Below, piece after piece: positions 46,780-59,633 of a DNA stretch of 64,000 nt. The stretch covers positions 57,791,783-57,855,782 of the forward strand of contig CM057228.1 of assembly GCA_029891385.1 (NCBI GenBank), read 5' to 3'. Both the position numbers and the translations under genes were made by a program. The notes beneath the pieces were generated by a model, which did no database searches, was not told where the DNA came from, and worked only from the letters and a program-made list of their open reading frames with translations. How positions within the stretch are numbered: the stretch's first letter is position 1; each line of letters opens with the position of its first letter. The DNA comes from Erythroxylum novogranatense. Its lineage: Eukaryota; Streptophyta; Magnoliopsida; Malpighiales; Erythroxylaceae.

Positions 46780-48580
46780 GGATCTCCCTCTCAGCGCAGC
46801 TCGCCGCCTCTCCTTTCGTCTTCCCTCTCTGTGTCATATCTCTCCTTCCTTCTTCCCTGGGCTTCGCAATCTCCGCAGGTAATGGTTTGCATGCTTCATC
46901 ACTCTCCCCTTGTTTGCCTGTGGAGTCGCTGTCCATGTGACTTCTTTTTGGAATCTCCGAAATGCTCTCTCAAATGTGTTGCATCTCTTTCGTTTTTTTG
47001 TCCCAAAACTCTGGGTTTCGTTTGATTTTATGAATCTCCCAAATTCGTTTTTACTCCAACAATGTAACCCATTTCGTTCGAGTGTCTCTGATGTTTGGAT
47101 TTACGTTGATGCTTTGGTTTGGTTAGGTTTCACGACGAAAGAACGGTTTGATTATCTTTTGTAATCAAACCAATCGAATATAAGCATCCTTACCTGAAAT
47201 TTGTTTTTCCCTTCTGTTTCTGCAGTGAAGGTCTAAGGGGATGTTGACATCTTCATTTTCAACGAAATGTTGATTGTTTTCTCCGTTCATTTCTTTATTT
47301 ATTGTTTTTTGTAGACTGCAATGCTTCTCCGACTGCTTGTAATGGGACTGCTTTTCCCTCTGATTTTTTGCAAATCCGATTATGCCTAAACTTTTGGGGG
47401 ATTTGTTTTCTATTTACATTAATGCGGATTATGATGGACTTCCAATTTTCTTCTCTTCAGGGCTTATTTGGACGAGGTAACTTTTGCTCTCAATTGGAAG
47501 GACAATCTGCTTGGGATTTTTGCTTGGTGAGTGATGTTATCTTGCTATGTATTGCTTGAGAAGTCATGATAGTAATGCATCCTTTCAGCTCCATGATAAA
47601 TGTGTTAACTTTCCCCAGACTGGTGTGCATTTGTATATATGTCTTAAGAATTGCTTCCCATGTATACTCCTGGAATGATTAGAATACCCTGGTTTTTGAT
47701 TTCACTGGTGCATTATTGAGTTTGAAAGGGCAAAATGATGCTCTTTTTGTTGATGTTGTTTTATTAGGATGAGGTAACTGCTAGGTTATGATGCGTGCTT
47801 TATTATGGTTAGAAGGAAAAGGTTTATACATCTTTTGTCAATGTACACACTTTGAAATGTACTCACTTGATTTTATTCAATTACCTCTAAGCCTGTGTTG
47901 TAGCTGATCATTGCTATACTGCACTTAAAAAACAGAGTTTTTGTTGGTAAAAGCAAATGATTTGATGTCCAGGTTGATTTGGTGGGTTATAACTTTTCAA
48001 TTTCTTGCACAATGATTTAAAAGGTAGTGAAGCCTCTATCAAATTGTCATGCATTTCACACTGTCAATAAGGCCTGTTCGAATAGTACTTGTGTTAGTTG
48101 TTTGCTGGTGCTTTGTTGTTTCTGCACCAGAAGGGCAACCTTACCATTTGATGCTATTGCCTGTAGTTTTCCACTAGTATTATCACTAGTATAGCTGAAT
48201 GTGGTAAGTTCTTATTAGGACTGAAATTTCAGTATAAGTTGTAAAAAGTTTAGGTTAAGATTGCTGCAAATTCATAGTAGGATTGTATGGAATTTTGGTG
48301 AAGCAAACACCAAAACATAAATGGCTAGAAAAACTGCAAACCTTTAATTTGTTAAGTAACACAAAAATTTCTGTCTATTGGAAGTTTAATCACAGCACCC
48401 ATGTTGTAACTATAGAAGTTACTCATTTGAATATAAAGAGATCATTACTCTTAAGATCTTATGATAGTAATGATTTGTTGTGTCCAACTTCTGTCCTATA
48501 AATAGGTTACCATGTTGATTATTACTCTATGTTAGTAAGTTTCCATTTGCAATATCCCATTGCGTCTGTCATTATAATGA
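46780..48580. other. Leader and noncoding interior of the PIF/Harbinger-like element
   Basis: CT-rich leader with a plausible donor (CGCAG/GTAATGG, about 46878), then T-rich intron-like DNA. The frames at 46717-47025, 46910-47164, 47302-47559 and 48283-48501 show no family resemblance. Confidence 0.45.
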
Positions 48581-48587
48581 AATGTAC

Positions 48588-49069
48588 CCTAGACTTGAAT
48601 ATGTCTTTGGGAAAGATAGAGCCATGCAGTGCAATTGCGATTGACCACAGAAGCTGCATTTGCTCAATTTGCGGTGATGACGATGAAGGGATGCACCACT
48701 GTGGTCACCACCTCCTGCTGCGCCGATGTTTGAACCTGTTCCAACGGATACACCCGTCGTTATCGCATCTGTTCATGCAATGGATCATCGCCTCATCTTG
48801 AACACGACGGAACCAACGAAGTGGAGGAAAAGAAAGAACAGGACACGGAGGTGTTACTAAGCATTGCCACGACACTTTCCGCGTGAGTCGATCGCAATGT
48901 TCGGAGGGCACTGATTATTGCAGATGCAATTAGCGTGGGCCCACCAATTCCTCAACTAGGGGACGAGCTTGCAAGATTGGGTTTCACCAACGCAGAGGTT
49001 ATCACGACTCTCCACGTCTTCTCAATGAATCCTCTTGTGGGGACTATTTTTTGGGGTGCAAATGCGTAA
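48588..49069 (+). pseudogene. Myb/SANT-like (PIF/Harbinger ORF1-type) protein, C-terminal half
   Basis: It opens with YPRLEYVFGKDRA, the hallmark end of the Myb/SANT-like domain of PIF/Harbinger-associated proteins (usually FGKDRATG). After a one-base shift near 48645 a frame runs to TAA 49069, with two TGA stops, through EHDGTNEVEEKKEQDTEVLL and a helical C-terminus (PIPQLGDELARLGFTNAEV). In autonomous families this protein helps the transposase reach the element ends. The N-terminal DNA-binding half is not recognised here. Confidence 0.6.
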
Positions 49070-49221
49070 CAACGGCAGAATATGTGGACCCTATTAGATA
49101 TGCATCGTTGATCGCTTAATTTGTTCCGTACTTTGTATGCGTATGTTAATTATAATGTGGACATGTATGATGGTAACTATGCGGTGAACTGTACGTAGTT
49201 GGGCTAGTATTGCAGTGATGT

Positions 49222-49314
49222 TGACTGATCGGATCATCTATTTTGGACTGTTTGACTGATCGGATCATCTATTTTGGACTGTTTGACTGATCGCATCATC
49301 TATTTTGGACTGTA
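49222..49314 (+). repeat. 31-bp tandem repeat, three copies
   Basis: TGACTGATCGGATCATCTAT plus TTTGGACTGTT starts at 49222, 49253 and 49284. The copies are nearly identical (one base differs), so the expansion is recent relative to the rest of the element. Confidence 0.95.
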
Positions 49315-49429
49315 TTTGAATCTCTATTTATCAATCACGAATGGTAGGATCTTAAATTATTTAATGTTTCGAACCGTTTTGTACGTGTATTAATGGTTAT
49401 GAATGATTGCAGTATGATTCATTTACAGG

Positions 49430-49804
49430 TACATCACTATAGGCAGATACAACTTCTATGTTGTATTCGTTGGACGAGAAGTCGGAATTTTCACAAATTG
49501 GGATGAAGTTAAATTGGTAACTGATGGTTATCCTAATGCTAAATTCAAGGGGTTCATGACATTGCTTGACGCAGAAAATGCTTTTGCCATCGATCAATGT
49601 AGGCGCAGTCGCTCAAATGAAGAAATTGTTCCTATCGCCAGTGACCTCTCATCAATCCCGCATCAATTACCACAACCAACAACTGAAGAACCAAATGAAG
49701 TTGCTATTTTAAAGCAACAAATGGCTATTTTACAAGCATTGTTACTAATTGCCATTGGAGTCATTCTGGGAAACATTATTAACAATATTCTGGACAAATT
49801 TTAA
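49430..49804 (+). CDS. Viroplasmin/RNase H1 N-terminal-like domain with C-terminal membrane segment
   Basis: The open frame follows a splice-acceptor-like TTTACAG (49428) and ends at TAA 49804; the first in-frame ATG is 49514, so the upper part probably comes from a spliced exon. FYVVFVGREVGIFTNWDEVK and YPNAKFKGFMTLLDAENAFA match the small domain shared by caulimovirus viroplasmin and eukaryotic RNase H1 N-termini, which binds RNA/DNA hybrids in RNase H1. A Ser/Pro-rich linker follows, then a short helix (NEVAILKQQMAILQ) and a hydrophobic span (ALLLIAIGVILGNIINNIL) that could anchor a membrane. There is no RNase H catalytic domain. The frame has no stop, unlike its neighbours. Function unknown. 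Confidence 0.6.
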   Translation, partial: YITIGRYNFYVVFVGREVGIFTNWDEVKLVTDGYPNAKFKGFMTLLDAENAFAIDQCRRSRSNEEIVPIASDLSSIPHQLPQPTTEEPNEVAILKQQMAILQALLLIAIGVILGNIINNILDKF

Positions 49805-50395
49805 AACTTTAATGTAATTACTGTTTATGAATGCTTTGATGTTTAATTAAAATACTATGTATTAGGATTTCTTTCTTGTCTGACTTACTTGAACCTATTA
49901 TGTAATTAATTATATGAATGTTTAGATGTTTTATTATATTATTTTGCCCTAAATAATGTTCATAATAATAATAATAATAATAAAAACAAAAATTATTAAT
50001 AATAATACTTATAATAATCATTAAATTATTACCATACCAATGACAATGATGATGACATAATTTTACTTAATATTAATATTCATATTAATTTTATAATTTT
50101 GGTGATTACCAAATTATAATAATAACATAATAATTATTATTACGATTGCAAATAAAATTAAAATAAATATTCTTACACTTATAAAAGACCAATGACTTAT
50201 ACTAACAACAATTACAAAATTTAATATTAAATTGTATCAATAATTAATTTAAAAAAAAAATATAATTAATAAGATAATTAATGTTAGTACAGTTGCAAAT
50301 ACGTTTAATATAACTATTGTGTTAATAGTTATGAAATAACCATTGAAATACATCTTTCCAATACATTATACTGCAGGGGCATTGTTGACATTTAA
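49805..50395. other. AT-rich interior of the DNA transposon
   Basis: Very AT-rich with ATA/AAT trinucleotide runs (49965-50010). No gene seen. Confidence 0.6.
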
Positions 50396-50577
50396 CACTA
50401 TTTTTTGTTCTGTCCACTGCAACCAAACACATTTCTGTCCGCAGGACGAAGACAATTTTCTCTATCATGTCCACTGCAACCAAACATCTCACTGTCTTCA
50501 ATTCTTGTCCTGCCCTGCCCTGTCCTGTCTTGTCTTGTCCTGTCCCTACCTGTTGCAGACGGTAACCAAACAGAGCC

Positions 50578-50869
50578 TTAGAGTAAATTCTCTCTACTTA
50601 ATCGCATAAATGCTGCGCTGGTGTAATTTATTCTTTCCCGTCCCTTTCCGTGTTAGATTGTTGAATATTTGCATAACGTTTGTTCGCACATTTGTAGTTA
50701 GTTATTTAAGGCTAAATAAATTGTTTTATATTGGAAGTTTACGTATTGGTAAGAATCGAAACAACTTTTCATAAATTATGGCAGGAGAGGAATCACAGAA
50801 GATTCCAAGGGAAGCAAAAGAATTCGTACACTTTTCATCTCCAGCATCATATACAAAGATTAAACAGCA
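50578..50869. other. Short spacer
   Basis: Host sequence right of the transposon. No gene, repeat or signal recognised. Confidence 0.4.
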
Positions 50870-53090
50870 TCTGTGACCAATCTCAATAGCCTTAATTTAT
50901 CCAACATTGTTGGGGTTTGGTTTAAACTAAGCTATTTATTCCTTTGTAAAATGTTTTGGGCTTCTTCGATAGTTTCCTAGGCATCCCAGATAGCTCCGAC
51001 CATCCAAAAGTTCTTCTATTAGCAGTGTTAGAAAATTGTCCTTAATTGTGTGCTTGTCTAGCTTGCGGTAGTCTACACACATCTGCCACGAGTTGTCCTT
51101 CTTCTTATACATCTGCCACGAGTTGTCCTTCTTTTTTATAATGATGACTGGTGAAGCATAAGGACCGTAACTGTGTTAGATGAACTCTTGATCCATCAAG
51201 TCCCTTATAGACTGTTCAATGACATCCTTTTGAGCTCCTTAATATCTGAATGGCCCGAAGTTAATAGTTTTCAGACGAATCTAATAATTGTGTTTTCAAT
51301 AAGTGGAAGTTGATTCGATTCCTAAAAAACTACCGCGAAATCTAACAAAATCTTTTTGATTTTATCAAACGCACTCAATTGATCATCCTTCTCTTTCATC
51401 CGTTGCAATTGGTATTCGATTGGAAATGTCAATTGCATCACGAATAATTGTCAACCTTTTGAACGTTGTAATGTTCTTTGGAACTTCTTGCATGAGATGA
51501 CTCGTGATCTCCCTTCGAGGTTTCCATTCAACGTCACTATCTAACCTTCCTAGTTGAATGTCATCGTCCATTCTTTGAAATAACATAACACGTAATTTAG
51601 TCCTACCAACCATTGGACTCCCAATACAATATCGCACACTCCTAGCGATAGAACTAAGGCATTCATGGTGAATTGAGTTCTTTGCATTGTCCATGTGAAA
51701 TTCTCGCAACATGATCAACACTCCAACCATAGTCCCCCACCCATTGTGATAGAAATATGTTCTATATTTCGAATGTCACAGTTGCCCTTCCTTACAATCG
51801 ATATATCCATGAAATTATGAGTTATCATTGTCGACGAGTATGTTGATTACCCTTCTTCAATGCATTCACACTAATCTCATATGTTTGAATTCCATCTATC
51901 CTGACAACCTCATCATTGCTTGCATTGAAACATTAGGACAATCAACCTCCCTTTGAGCTTCCTCTTACTCCTCCCTGTCTTCTTCTATTACTACCTTCAC
52001 ATTATCTTTATCTCTAGAGACCATATAAACCTATAATTGTTTTTTTTTTGCACTTGTAGCTTGGACTATACTTATCGTCATACCAAAAATAGAGCCTTCA
52101 CACTCGCTTATCATCGAACTCCTTACTATTGATATGCTTAGAAGGTTTAAAAGATTTTACTGCCAGTGAACACATGATAGTTGTTGGTGTAGGTAGTATT
52201 CTCTCTATGGTTGAACTTTTATTTACGTTTGTTGTTTGCTGCAATCTCGAAGCTGCACTGTAATTCCCTATATTGCTCATGTTTTTAATTGTATTTCCTT
52301 AACCGAGCATAGTGTTCCTATTAACTGACATTATTGCTTCTTGCTTTGGAGCCAACATGTATGCCTAATGTAAAGAGTAGCCTTATTGTTACTCCAATTT
52401 CAGATTTGAGACCTTTCAAGAAAAATTGGATAAAATATTCTTCTGACAGGGACAACCTACTTGAAAGATGGTCGAACTGAGCATAGTACTCCATCACTAT
52501 TACATCCTATTTCAATTCTTTAAAGTCTTCCATTAGGTCGTCGATGATTTCTACTTCGAATCACTGCTTGTGTGCCCCAGTGAACTCATCCTAATCGACC
52601 ATCCTTGGTTTATTACAATTCTTTATATATAGTTGATATCACTCCTGAGCTCGCTCATCCCTATGAAGGATTGCCACACTCACCTGTCCTTTCTAGGGTT
52701 TGATCTAATTGGAAAAATTGTTCACAATGATGAAGCCATAGTTAAATGCTCTCATTGTCAAATGTTGAGAACTTGATCCAACTCAATCTTGTAAGAGTTA
52801 CATTTTCATCCATCTCTTACAAGGGTTGCTTACTTTAAGGGGTAGGTTATAATAGGATAGAAGTCGTAGTTATGAGTTTCACTCTTTACCAAAAATTGCG
52901 TGAACATGGTTTTAAGCTCTATCACATCTTTCTCCACCTTTTTTTGTTTTGTTTTGAGATTCTAAAAATAATTGTTCATTTTTGACCTATGCTTCTATCA
53001 AGTTCTTCACACTTTCTTCGAGTCTACTTAATTTAGCACCACTTGTTCCTTCTACCATTAAATTCCACAACCTATTGCTTTGACATTAAT
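50870..53090 (-). mobile_element. Decayed Ty3/gypsy gag-pol (first copy)
   Basis: On the minus strand: a degenerate primer binding site (53074-53089, ATTGCTTTGACATTAA against the standard ATTGCTCTGATACCAA); a gag start at 53058 with SRLEESVKNLIEA; gag debris to about 52300; a protease end reading DIVLGVQWL (about 51560-51660); then RT with SPYASPVIIIKKKD and a MCVDYRKLDK-type motif (about 51060-51160). The order gag-protease-RT is that of Ty3/gypsy. Frames are broken many times. The 3' part of pol is missing at about 50870. The frames at 51383-51730 and 52098-52280 are partial or shifted readings of it. Confidence 0.7.
51081..51141 (-). repeat. 30-bp tandem duplication in the gypsy RT
   Basis: The block ACATCTGCCACGAGTTGTCC followed by TTCTTCTTAT occurs twice in a row in the part encoding the KKKD...CVDY region. 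It adds ten codons without shifting frame. Confidence 0.9.
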
Positions 53091-55490
53091 TGTTGTGTTT
53101 TTTTTGTTGCAATGTTGTAATTATTGCGATTGTTGTTCGTAATGTTGTCTATATAGTACGAATGAAAAGAAGAAGAGAGAGAGAAAAAAAGATTTCCATA
53201 ATCATAAGAGAATATTTGAGAGGGTAAATAACTGATTTCTATTTTTGCATGCTCCTTATAATCGTTATCGTAATGTTTAAATACATGTGGTAAAAGGATT
53301 ACAATTAGTACTAGAGTAGGATTACAATAATAGATCTTTTATTTAAATGACACGTTTCATGGATAATAACTAACACTGTCATTCCATTAGTTACTTAAAC
53401 TTTTCCCATAGCTTAGGTGTCTTCTTTGTTAATTTCTACAACAACCTATGAGTATATGATTAATTATTCTCAAACTAATAAGTAGATTGATAGTGATTAT
53501 TTTGAGTCTTAATTCTACTATCTGCTACCTTCAGTAACTACTTAGGATTTAGAATATAAGATAAGAGAGAGAAAATAAACACAATTGATAAAGAAAGAGA
53601 GTGATAATTGTTCATTAAGTTCTCCATAATTCATTATAACTGGCTTTAAACAACAATTCTAATGGTTGTATGTAATTCAATGCATAATTACCTGTTTTCT
53701 CTCCATCTATCATATTACATTTACTCCTTATCTTTCAAATGACATGTGCCATATAATCTTTCTCTCGCACGTCATTGTTTATAACATTCACTATCATCCC
53801 AGACATTGTCATATATTTTATGATATCCGATATCAATAACTCCCCCATTGATAACCTTGTACACAAGGTTGAGATCCGGATATCATTGTTCCAACTAACA
53901 TTAGAAGCATCAAAAGATGACAATTGAACCAAAATTTGCACCTCAGGGTGATCGCAATGATTGATAACATAAAAACTTAGTCACTAAAGTAGGAATATTG
54001 ACACTCACACAAGAATGATCAACAACATATTGCTTTAATTACAATACATAAAATATGGATTGAATACAAGTGTAAAGACAAACGATATGTCATCTTTCCT
54101 ACTCGAGTTACCACCTAATAAGGCCCAAAGAATAATGCAAAAATCTTTTGATGAGAATAAGGACATAGGTTTGATTCATAATTTGAACATAACTTAACAT
54201 ACAATCAATAGCCATTTAAAACATTGTTTATCAGTCACTTTACGCATATGATTCTGAGTGTGATGCATGCCAAATTTAAACAACCCAACAATAGCTTCAC
54301 GAGCACGAAGCACTCAATCCACAGCAAACATTCTGTGAATAAGGAACACATAATGAGGGAGTGTATACATATAAAGCCTTAAAATGAGACTTGTTTATTG
54401 TGGAATAAAATGTGGTAGTACACCATTACTTTGGAAGAGGTAACTAATTATGCCATTATAGAGTACATTCACAGGAGGTATACTGCAGATAAGCTTCTTG
54501 ATATGTATATTTTATGTGTTTTAATCAGCAATTGCATAGAGTACAACTGTAGTTAGCACTGATAAGTACGAATTAATACTTCAAGAAATACAAATACTAG
54601 TAATAATCTTTTTCTATTATCTAACTAATGAAAAGATGATGATTTAATTAAAACCAAACTAAACTAAAATTTAACATAATAATGAATCGTAACACGATGA
54701 CTCAATGATTACTCAATATCAAATAACTAGTACCTAGGTAATGAATCCCTAAGATTTCTTAAATATTAACCTTTATCATACATTTCAATTATTGATCATT
54801 ATATTGTAAAATTCATATCTTATGTTAATATCTTTATGAAGATTATTAACAACGAATCCTCATTGTTCAACTGAAATCATTTAGTTAAAACTCTTAAGGT
54901 TATATTACTTGATTCATAAATTTTACTTTTAGGTTTGACCATAATCTAAAAATTTATGTCAACTTATCTATAGATTTGCAAATAGTTTTTTTTCTAATTA
55001 TGATATATTTACTTAAACAAAAGGATTTCTCAATATTAATTATATAAAATCAAACATCGATCTTATATCTCGAACATATTGATTCAAGAATAAAAACGCG
55101 TAATTGAATTGTAATGAATCAATCAATTAAATTACATTAAATAAAAGATCAAATCATGATATCCATCCTAATATAAGTTCATCATACCTAGGCACTAAAT
55201 AAACTTAGTTCCTAAATATAGAAAACAAAACAATCATAATTTTATATGAATAATTAAAAAGAGAATTCATGATATATATATATATATATATATAATATAC
55301 CATTTGTTCGAATGTAATCCGCTTGAAACTTTGATAAAAGGATGCTCATTATCGGATCTCTTAAAGAAATCCTTATATTTTCTTCTTCCTAAGTTTAAAA
55401 TTACATCTCCAACTTTAAATTTTGTCTCTAATTCCAACTCTAATTGCATCCCCCTGTCTACTCTTCAGAATTGCCTTTCATATTGTGAAA
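53091..55490. other. AT-rich retrotransposon debris, no gene recognised
   Basis: 53091 onward should be LTR of the preceding gypsy copy (TGTTGTG follows the primer binding site), but its far end is not clear. From about 54000 the sequence is AT-rich with short broken frames (53735-53941, 55267-55449) and a TA dinucleotide run at 55272-55295. Confidence 0.45.
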
Positions 55491-55509
55491 TTAGGGATTT
55501 TAGATTTTA

Positions 55510-55650
55510 CATGATCAATCACATGATCATGTATCTCAAAAATTACCTTAAAATCGAGAATTCAAACATTTCCAGAAGCTTACATGGGCATGAGATACGA
55601 TCGTGTATGTGACTTACACGAGCACGTATCTTCATATAAATAAAAATAAC
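55510..55650. repeat. Weak palindromic cassette (ACATGATCATGT / ACGATCGT)
   Basis: It contains ACATGATCATGT (about 55520), ACGATCGT within GATACGATCGTGTATG (about 55594) and ACACGAGCACGTATC-type partial copies. This resembles the palindrome cassettes elsewhere in the window but is shorter and more degenerate. Confidence 0.45.
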
Positions 55651-55949
55651 ATCTTCAAAGCTTTATACAATCATAGACACTTACATAGTCCCTTAAACGA
55701 ATGTGTACATCTTGACATAGGTGTATATCTCCAAAATAGCTCAAATTCTTCTGTTTTTAGCCCCAATTTTACCCAAATTCTTCTCTTTTTGATCTATGAA
55801 GGTAGTTGAGACCTAAAAACCATACTAGAAATAAAATAAGTACTAAGAATAACGTAAAAAATTAAATAACAAGCAAAAAATACTAAATATGGGAATAAAA
55901 ATATAGTCTATTATACATTTATCACTTTCATTATTCAATTTAAAACTTT

Positions 55950-58750
55950 GATCTAGCCATCAGTCTAAGAGTGGTATGCAACAAATAAATAAAGGAAAAC
56001 ATCCTAAAAATGAAAGAGCTCTTATCAAAATTGGCTGGTGAAGATGACATTGCTTATAACTGAAAATGATACTTGACATTCCATGCAAGTTAAAAATGTG
56101 ATCTAAAAAATATAGGCCATTTTAGAGGTAGAGTACAGATGTGATAAAGAAATAAAGTACTGATATTTAGTTAATCGATTGATCACTAAGAGATTATCAC
56201 ACCCTCTACTCTGGGAAAATCTTCAATAAAATCTACACTCATATCTATCCAAACCTGCTAGGGTGCTAGAAATGGTTGGAGCAACCTTAGAGAAGCCGCT
56301 ATTTTATATTTGTTACGTTGGCACACCTTATAATGACATTTGTATTTATGAACATTTTTTGCAGTTTATGTAAGAAAAAATATTTAATTTCTTGTAGATT
56401 CCTACGAAACCAAAATGGTTATAAATTGAATCATAAAAGAAAGAAATTAAGCATGTTTGTAGACGGAGAACATTCCCTACTACTAACTAGCCCTTCCATT
56501 ACAATAAGCCATTAGATCAAATATAAGTTGTAGGGAAATATTCACCTTACATTAAGTGTTCAATCAAACTCTTGACATATAATAACCTAATTAGATTTAA
56601 CTTCTCATAAAAGATCAGTATTGATAGTAGAAATATCAAGAGCAAATAATTCGAAACTTGTCATATGCTAAAGGCATTAACAACTGAATGTTATGAGCCC
56701 TTTTTATATTTAATGTCAAAGTCCACGCCAGTTAGTTTATATAATCAATTTTTTGAAATAGGTGATCACTTTTTGAACAAAAAATAAATCAAACTGTTAA
56801 GATCAATTTGAATAATGAAATGCTTGCCAATGAGATAATGTGACCATAATTTTGTAGTTATAACCAAAGTTGAGAGTTCATTTTCATGAACTAACAAATG
56901 CATATAATACACTAATAATAACTTACTCACAAAGGCGATAAGTTTTCCTTTGTATCCAAGTATGAAACCAATTCTCTTACCATTGGTATCTACTTTAGTA
57001 ACAAACTCCTTAGAGAAATAAGGTAAAGCTAAGATAGGAGCTAAAGATAATGTAACTTTTAGCTACCATTGCTTTAGAGCACCATGCAAATACATTCTTA
57101 TTTAATAAAGCAATAAGAGGTCAACTAATTAATCCAAACCTATAATGATCCTAAAGTAATAACCACAAAGACCTAGAAAGACTCAAAGTTACTTTATGAT
57201 TTTTAGTATAGGCCAATTTTGTATAACTCACTTTTTGAGGATCAAAAAAGATATTTAGGCATTAATGAAGTGACCAAATCTTCCACTTATATAAGACGCC
57301 ATAAATAAACACTTAGAAAGTTTAACATATAATGTTGTTTCAGAACTTAAAAAACTCTTTAAATAAATTATATATGAATAAGATATCTTTGAAGAAGCCA
57401 AGTACAAAAAACTTAAGGTATGGTTTAAAAATGAGGTTCACTAGACTTTAAAGTATCAAGAATTTATAATGCCCTTCATGTGTCTTAAATGTGGTTTTCT
57501 AAATGTCATTTTCATGCAACATAATCTAATGATAACCAACTTAGAGGTCTAGCTTAGAAAAATAGGTCATGTTATAAAATTCATCAAAAAATTCATCTCC
57601 TAATGATATGGATAACTTATCCTTATTGATCTAGTTTTAAATGCTCAATAATCAATACAAAATTTATACAAATCATCATTCTTCTTGATTAAAATGATAG
57701 GTGTTATAAAAGGGCTTACACTATGCTAAATAATCCCTTAATTCAACACTTCATCCACAAAAATTTGCACTGTTTCCTTTTAGATTCCAAAATAACGATA
57801 GGGTATAATATTAATAGGTTTTGTTCCCTGATTGTGAAACTTATTTGGTAGTAACCCTTTTAGCTGCTAATTTTTTTTTCTAATAATACTTGTAACTTAT
57901 TTTTCTCCTTCATAGAAAATTTGGCATCCCTTAAATCCACTAACATGGAATGGTAAGAACAATGTGACATATTAAACAATTTTGTCATCTCACCCCCTTT
58001 AAACTACAAAGAACTGGAAAATAACATCTCTCATTGCCAAATAAGTCTTTTATCTGTCCATTCCATTTAAATCTCATAGTAGCCTTTAGATAATTGCATA
58101 CATATCATTAAGTGAGGATACCACTACACCTCTAACTATATCATGTCCTATATTAATTATTAAAGCATCAATTACAAATATATGGCCATTTATTTTCCAA
58201 ATGAAAATTCTTGCATATTTAATGGAATTAAATCTCTGATCCCCTCTTATGTAAATATTTGCTAGTTTAATTGCTACCAATTGGTAGCTTTCATTTTTAA
58301 GTCTCCCACATTAACAAAATTATAGGTATTTTTGTAGTCTGTTAATATATGTATGGATTAACCTTTAACTTGTACCTTAATTTTATCCTACTAAAACTCG
58401 AGGGAGGTGATTCTAGGTATAGTTTGTAATAAAATAATAGCTTAACCTCGCATCTCTTCTTCATTTTCCTCTATATTCTCCTCCTTTTCTTCTTTAGATA
58501 TATACATTTGCAACATACATCTCTTACATTTATGTCTTGGAGTATATTTCTCCTTACACCAAAAGCTTATCACTTTAGCTCGTATTTCATTCATTTCTTT
58601 ACTTGTCGTCACCCTTGTTACTATATATGAATAACTTTTTGCTCGATTACCCTGATTTGAATTAATTGCAAAAGGTATAGGTAGCATCTTGCTCATTCCT
58701 TGGCATAATATAACCAATCATATGTTTGTCGTAAATTTTGAGGATTTCAA
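55950..58750 (-). mobile_element. Decayed Ty3/gypsy pol (second copy)
   Basis: Minus-strand order: end of gag with zinc knuckle reading FWCKEKYTPRHKCK (58442-58717; one Cys of the usual CYNC pair is lost), protease-like sequence with FVIDALIINIGHDIV (58086-58280), RT with SPFITPIILIKKNDD and FCIDY (about 57640-57730), integrase zinc-binding region (KCHYKVCQRNK, about 56310-56350) and integrase core WIDMSVDFIEDFP (about 56205-56250). All parts carry stops and shifts. The gag knuckle wording resembles chromoviruses, but no chromodomain was seen. Confidence 0.7.
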
Positions 58751-59021
58751 ATCTTGACTAGATATTCCATCTCAATTTTAATATTTTAAGGGATAAACTC
58801 AACATAAATTACCCTATCATCATTAGCTATGGAAATTTTTTTTGAAATTCACGTAGTATTCCCCCACATTCCTTTTTTTGTAGCCTTTTCAAGTCCCTAA
58901 TAGGGTCCTCAAATGTAGCTTAACCAAATTTTTGTTATAAGCCTAAAATGTACTCAACCTAGCTTAATGGTTTTATTGTTAACATATTCTTCAAGTATAG
59001 CTCATGTCATGCTAGGACTTC
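58751..59021. other. Gypsy gag debris up to the Tekay LTR
   Basis: No intact frame. ACTTC at 59017-59021 abuts the LTR and would be the target duplication; its partner lies outside the window. Confidence 0.4.
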
Positions 59022-59633
59022 TGTAGCATCCCACTCCCACGAGACCCGAACCCGATATCGTTGGTGATATCCGAGTGGTATGCTAGAGCAGTCAATGCAG
59101 TTTAAAACTCGGTAATACATTTTTTTTTTTGGAAAACCCATCGAGTGCGCAAATATCAGTAATTAATTTGGGCCCGTTCTAACACGAAATCATTTTCAAC
59201 AAAACACTATTTCGGTGATCAAATTACAATACAACATTAATCAATTGGGGCACTCAGCAATAACAATACTAATCTTGCGGAAATACAAATTTACACATAA
59301 TTCTAAATGACACAAATGCAGACGTGAACTGATCCCGACCTTAACTCTGACTTGCAATTGGTAATCATACTCCCGTGTCCAACGGGGTACTCTTCGATCC
59401 CTGAAAAATATTTGCAATGTTGGGTGAGTTTGCGAACTCAATGAGAAACCATCATCGATGGTTCACTCAATTCATGCATAAACACAATTATCACATACAA
59501 TCTCAATTCACAAATGTAAGGCGTATCACCTTTCATACCATCCACATTTACTCATACTATATATGCAATGCACATGAGACCCTTTTTATTTTCATTACGT
59601 TGTTGTGACCGTGCGCCTGAGCTCAATAACGGT

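Larger units (their letters stand above)
46542..50577 (+). mobile_element. PIF/Harbinger-like DNA transposon, 4.0 kb
   Basis: The ends are inverted: CGCTCCGTTTGGTTGCTGTC on the left and, on the complementary strand of the right end, GGCTCTGTTTGGTTACCGTC. Both are flanked by TTA (46539-46541 and 50578-50580), the target duplication typical of PIF/Harbinger elements. Subterminal copies of TGTTTGGTTGC occur twice on the left and three times on the right. Inside are a CT-rich leader (46780-46880), a Myb/SANT-type ORF remnant and a viroplasmin-like exon. No DDE transposase was recognised, so the copy is non-autonomous. A (TGTCC/TGCCC)n run (50507-50545) lies near the right end. Confidence 0.75.

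Noticed and set aside
50507..50545. TGTCC/TGCCC run as a telomere-like repeat
   Set aside because: Irregular pentamers close to a transposon TIR, not TTTAGGG; explained as subterminal repeat of the element.
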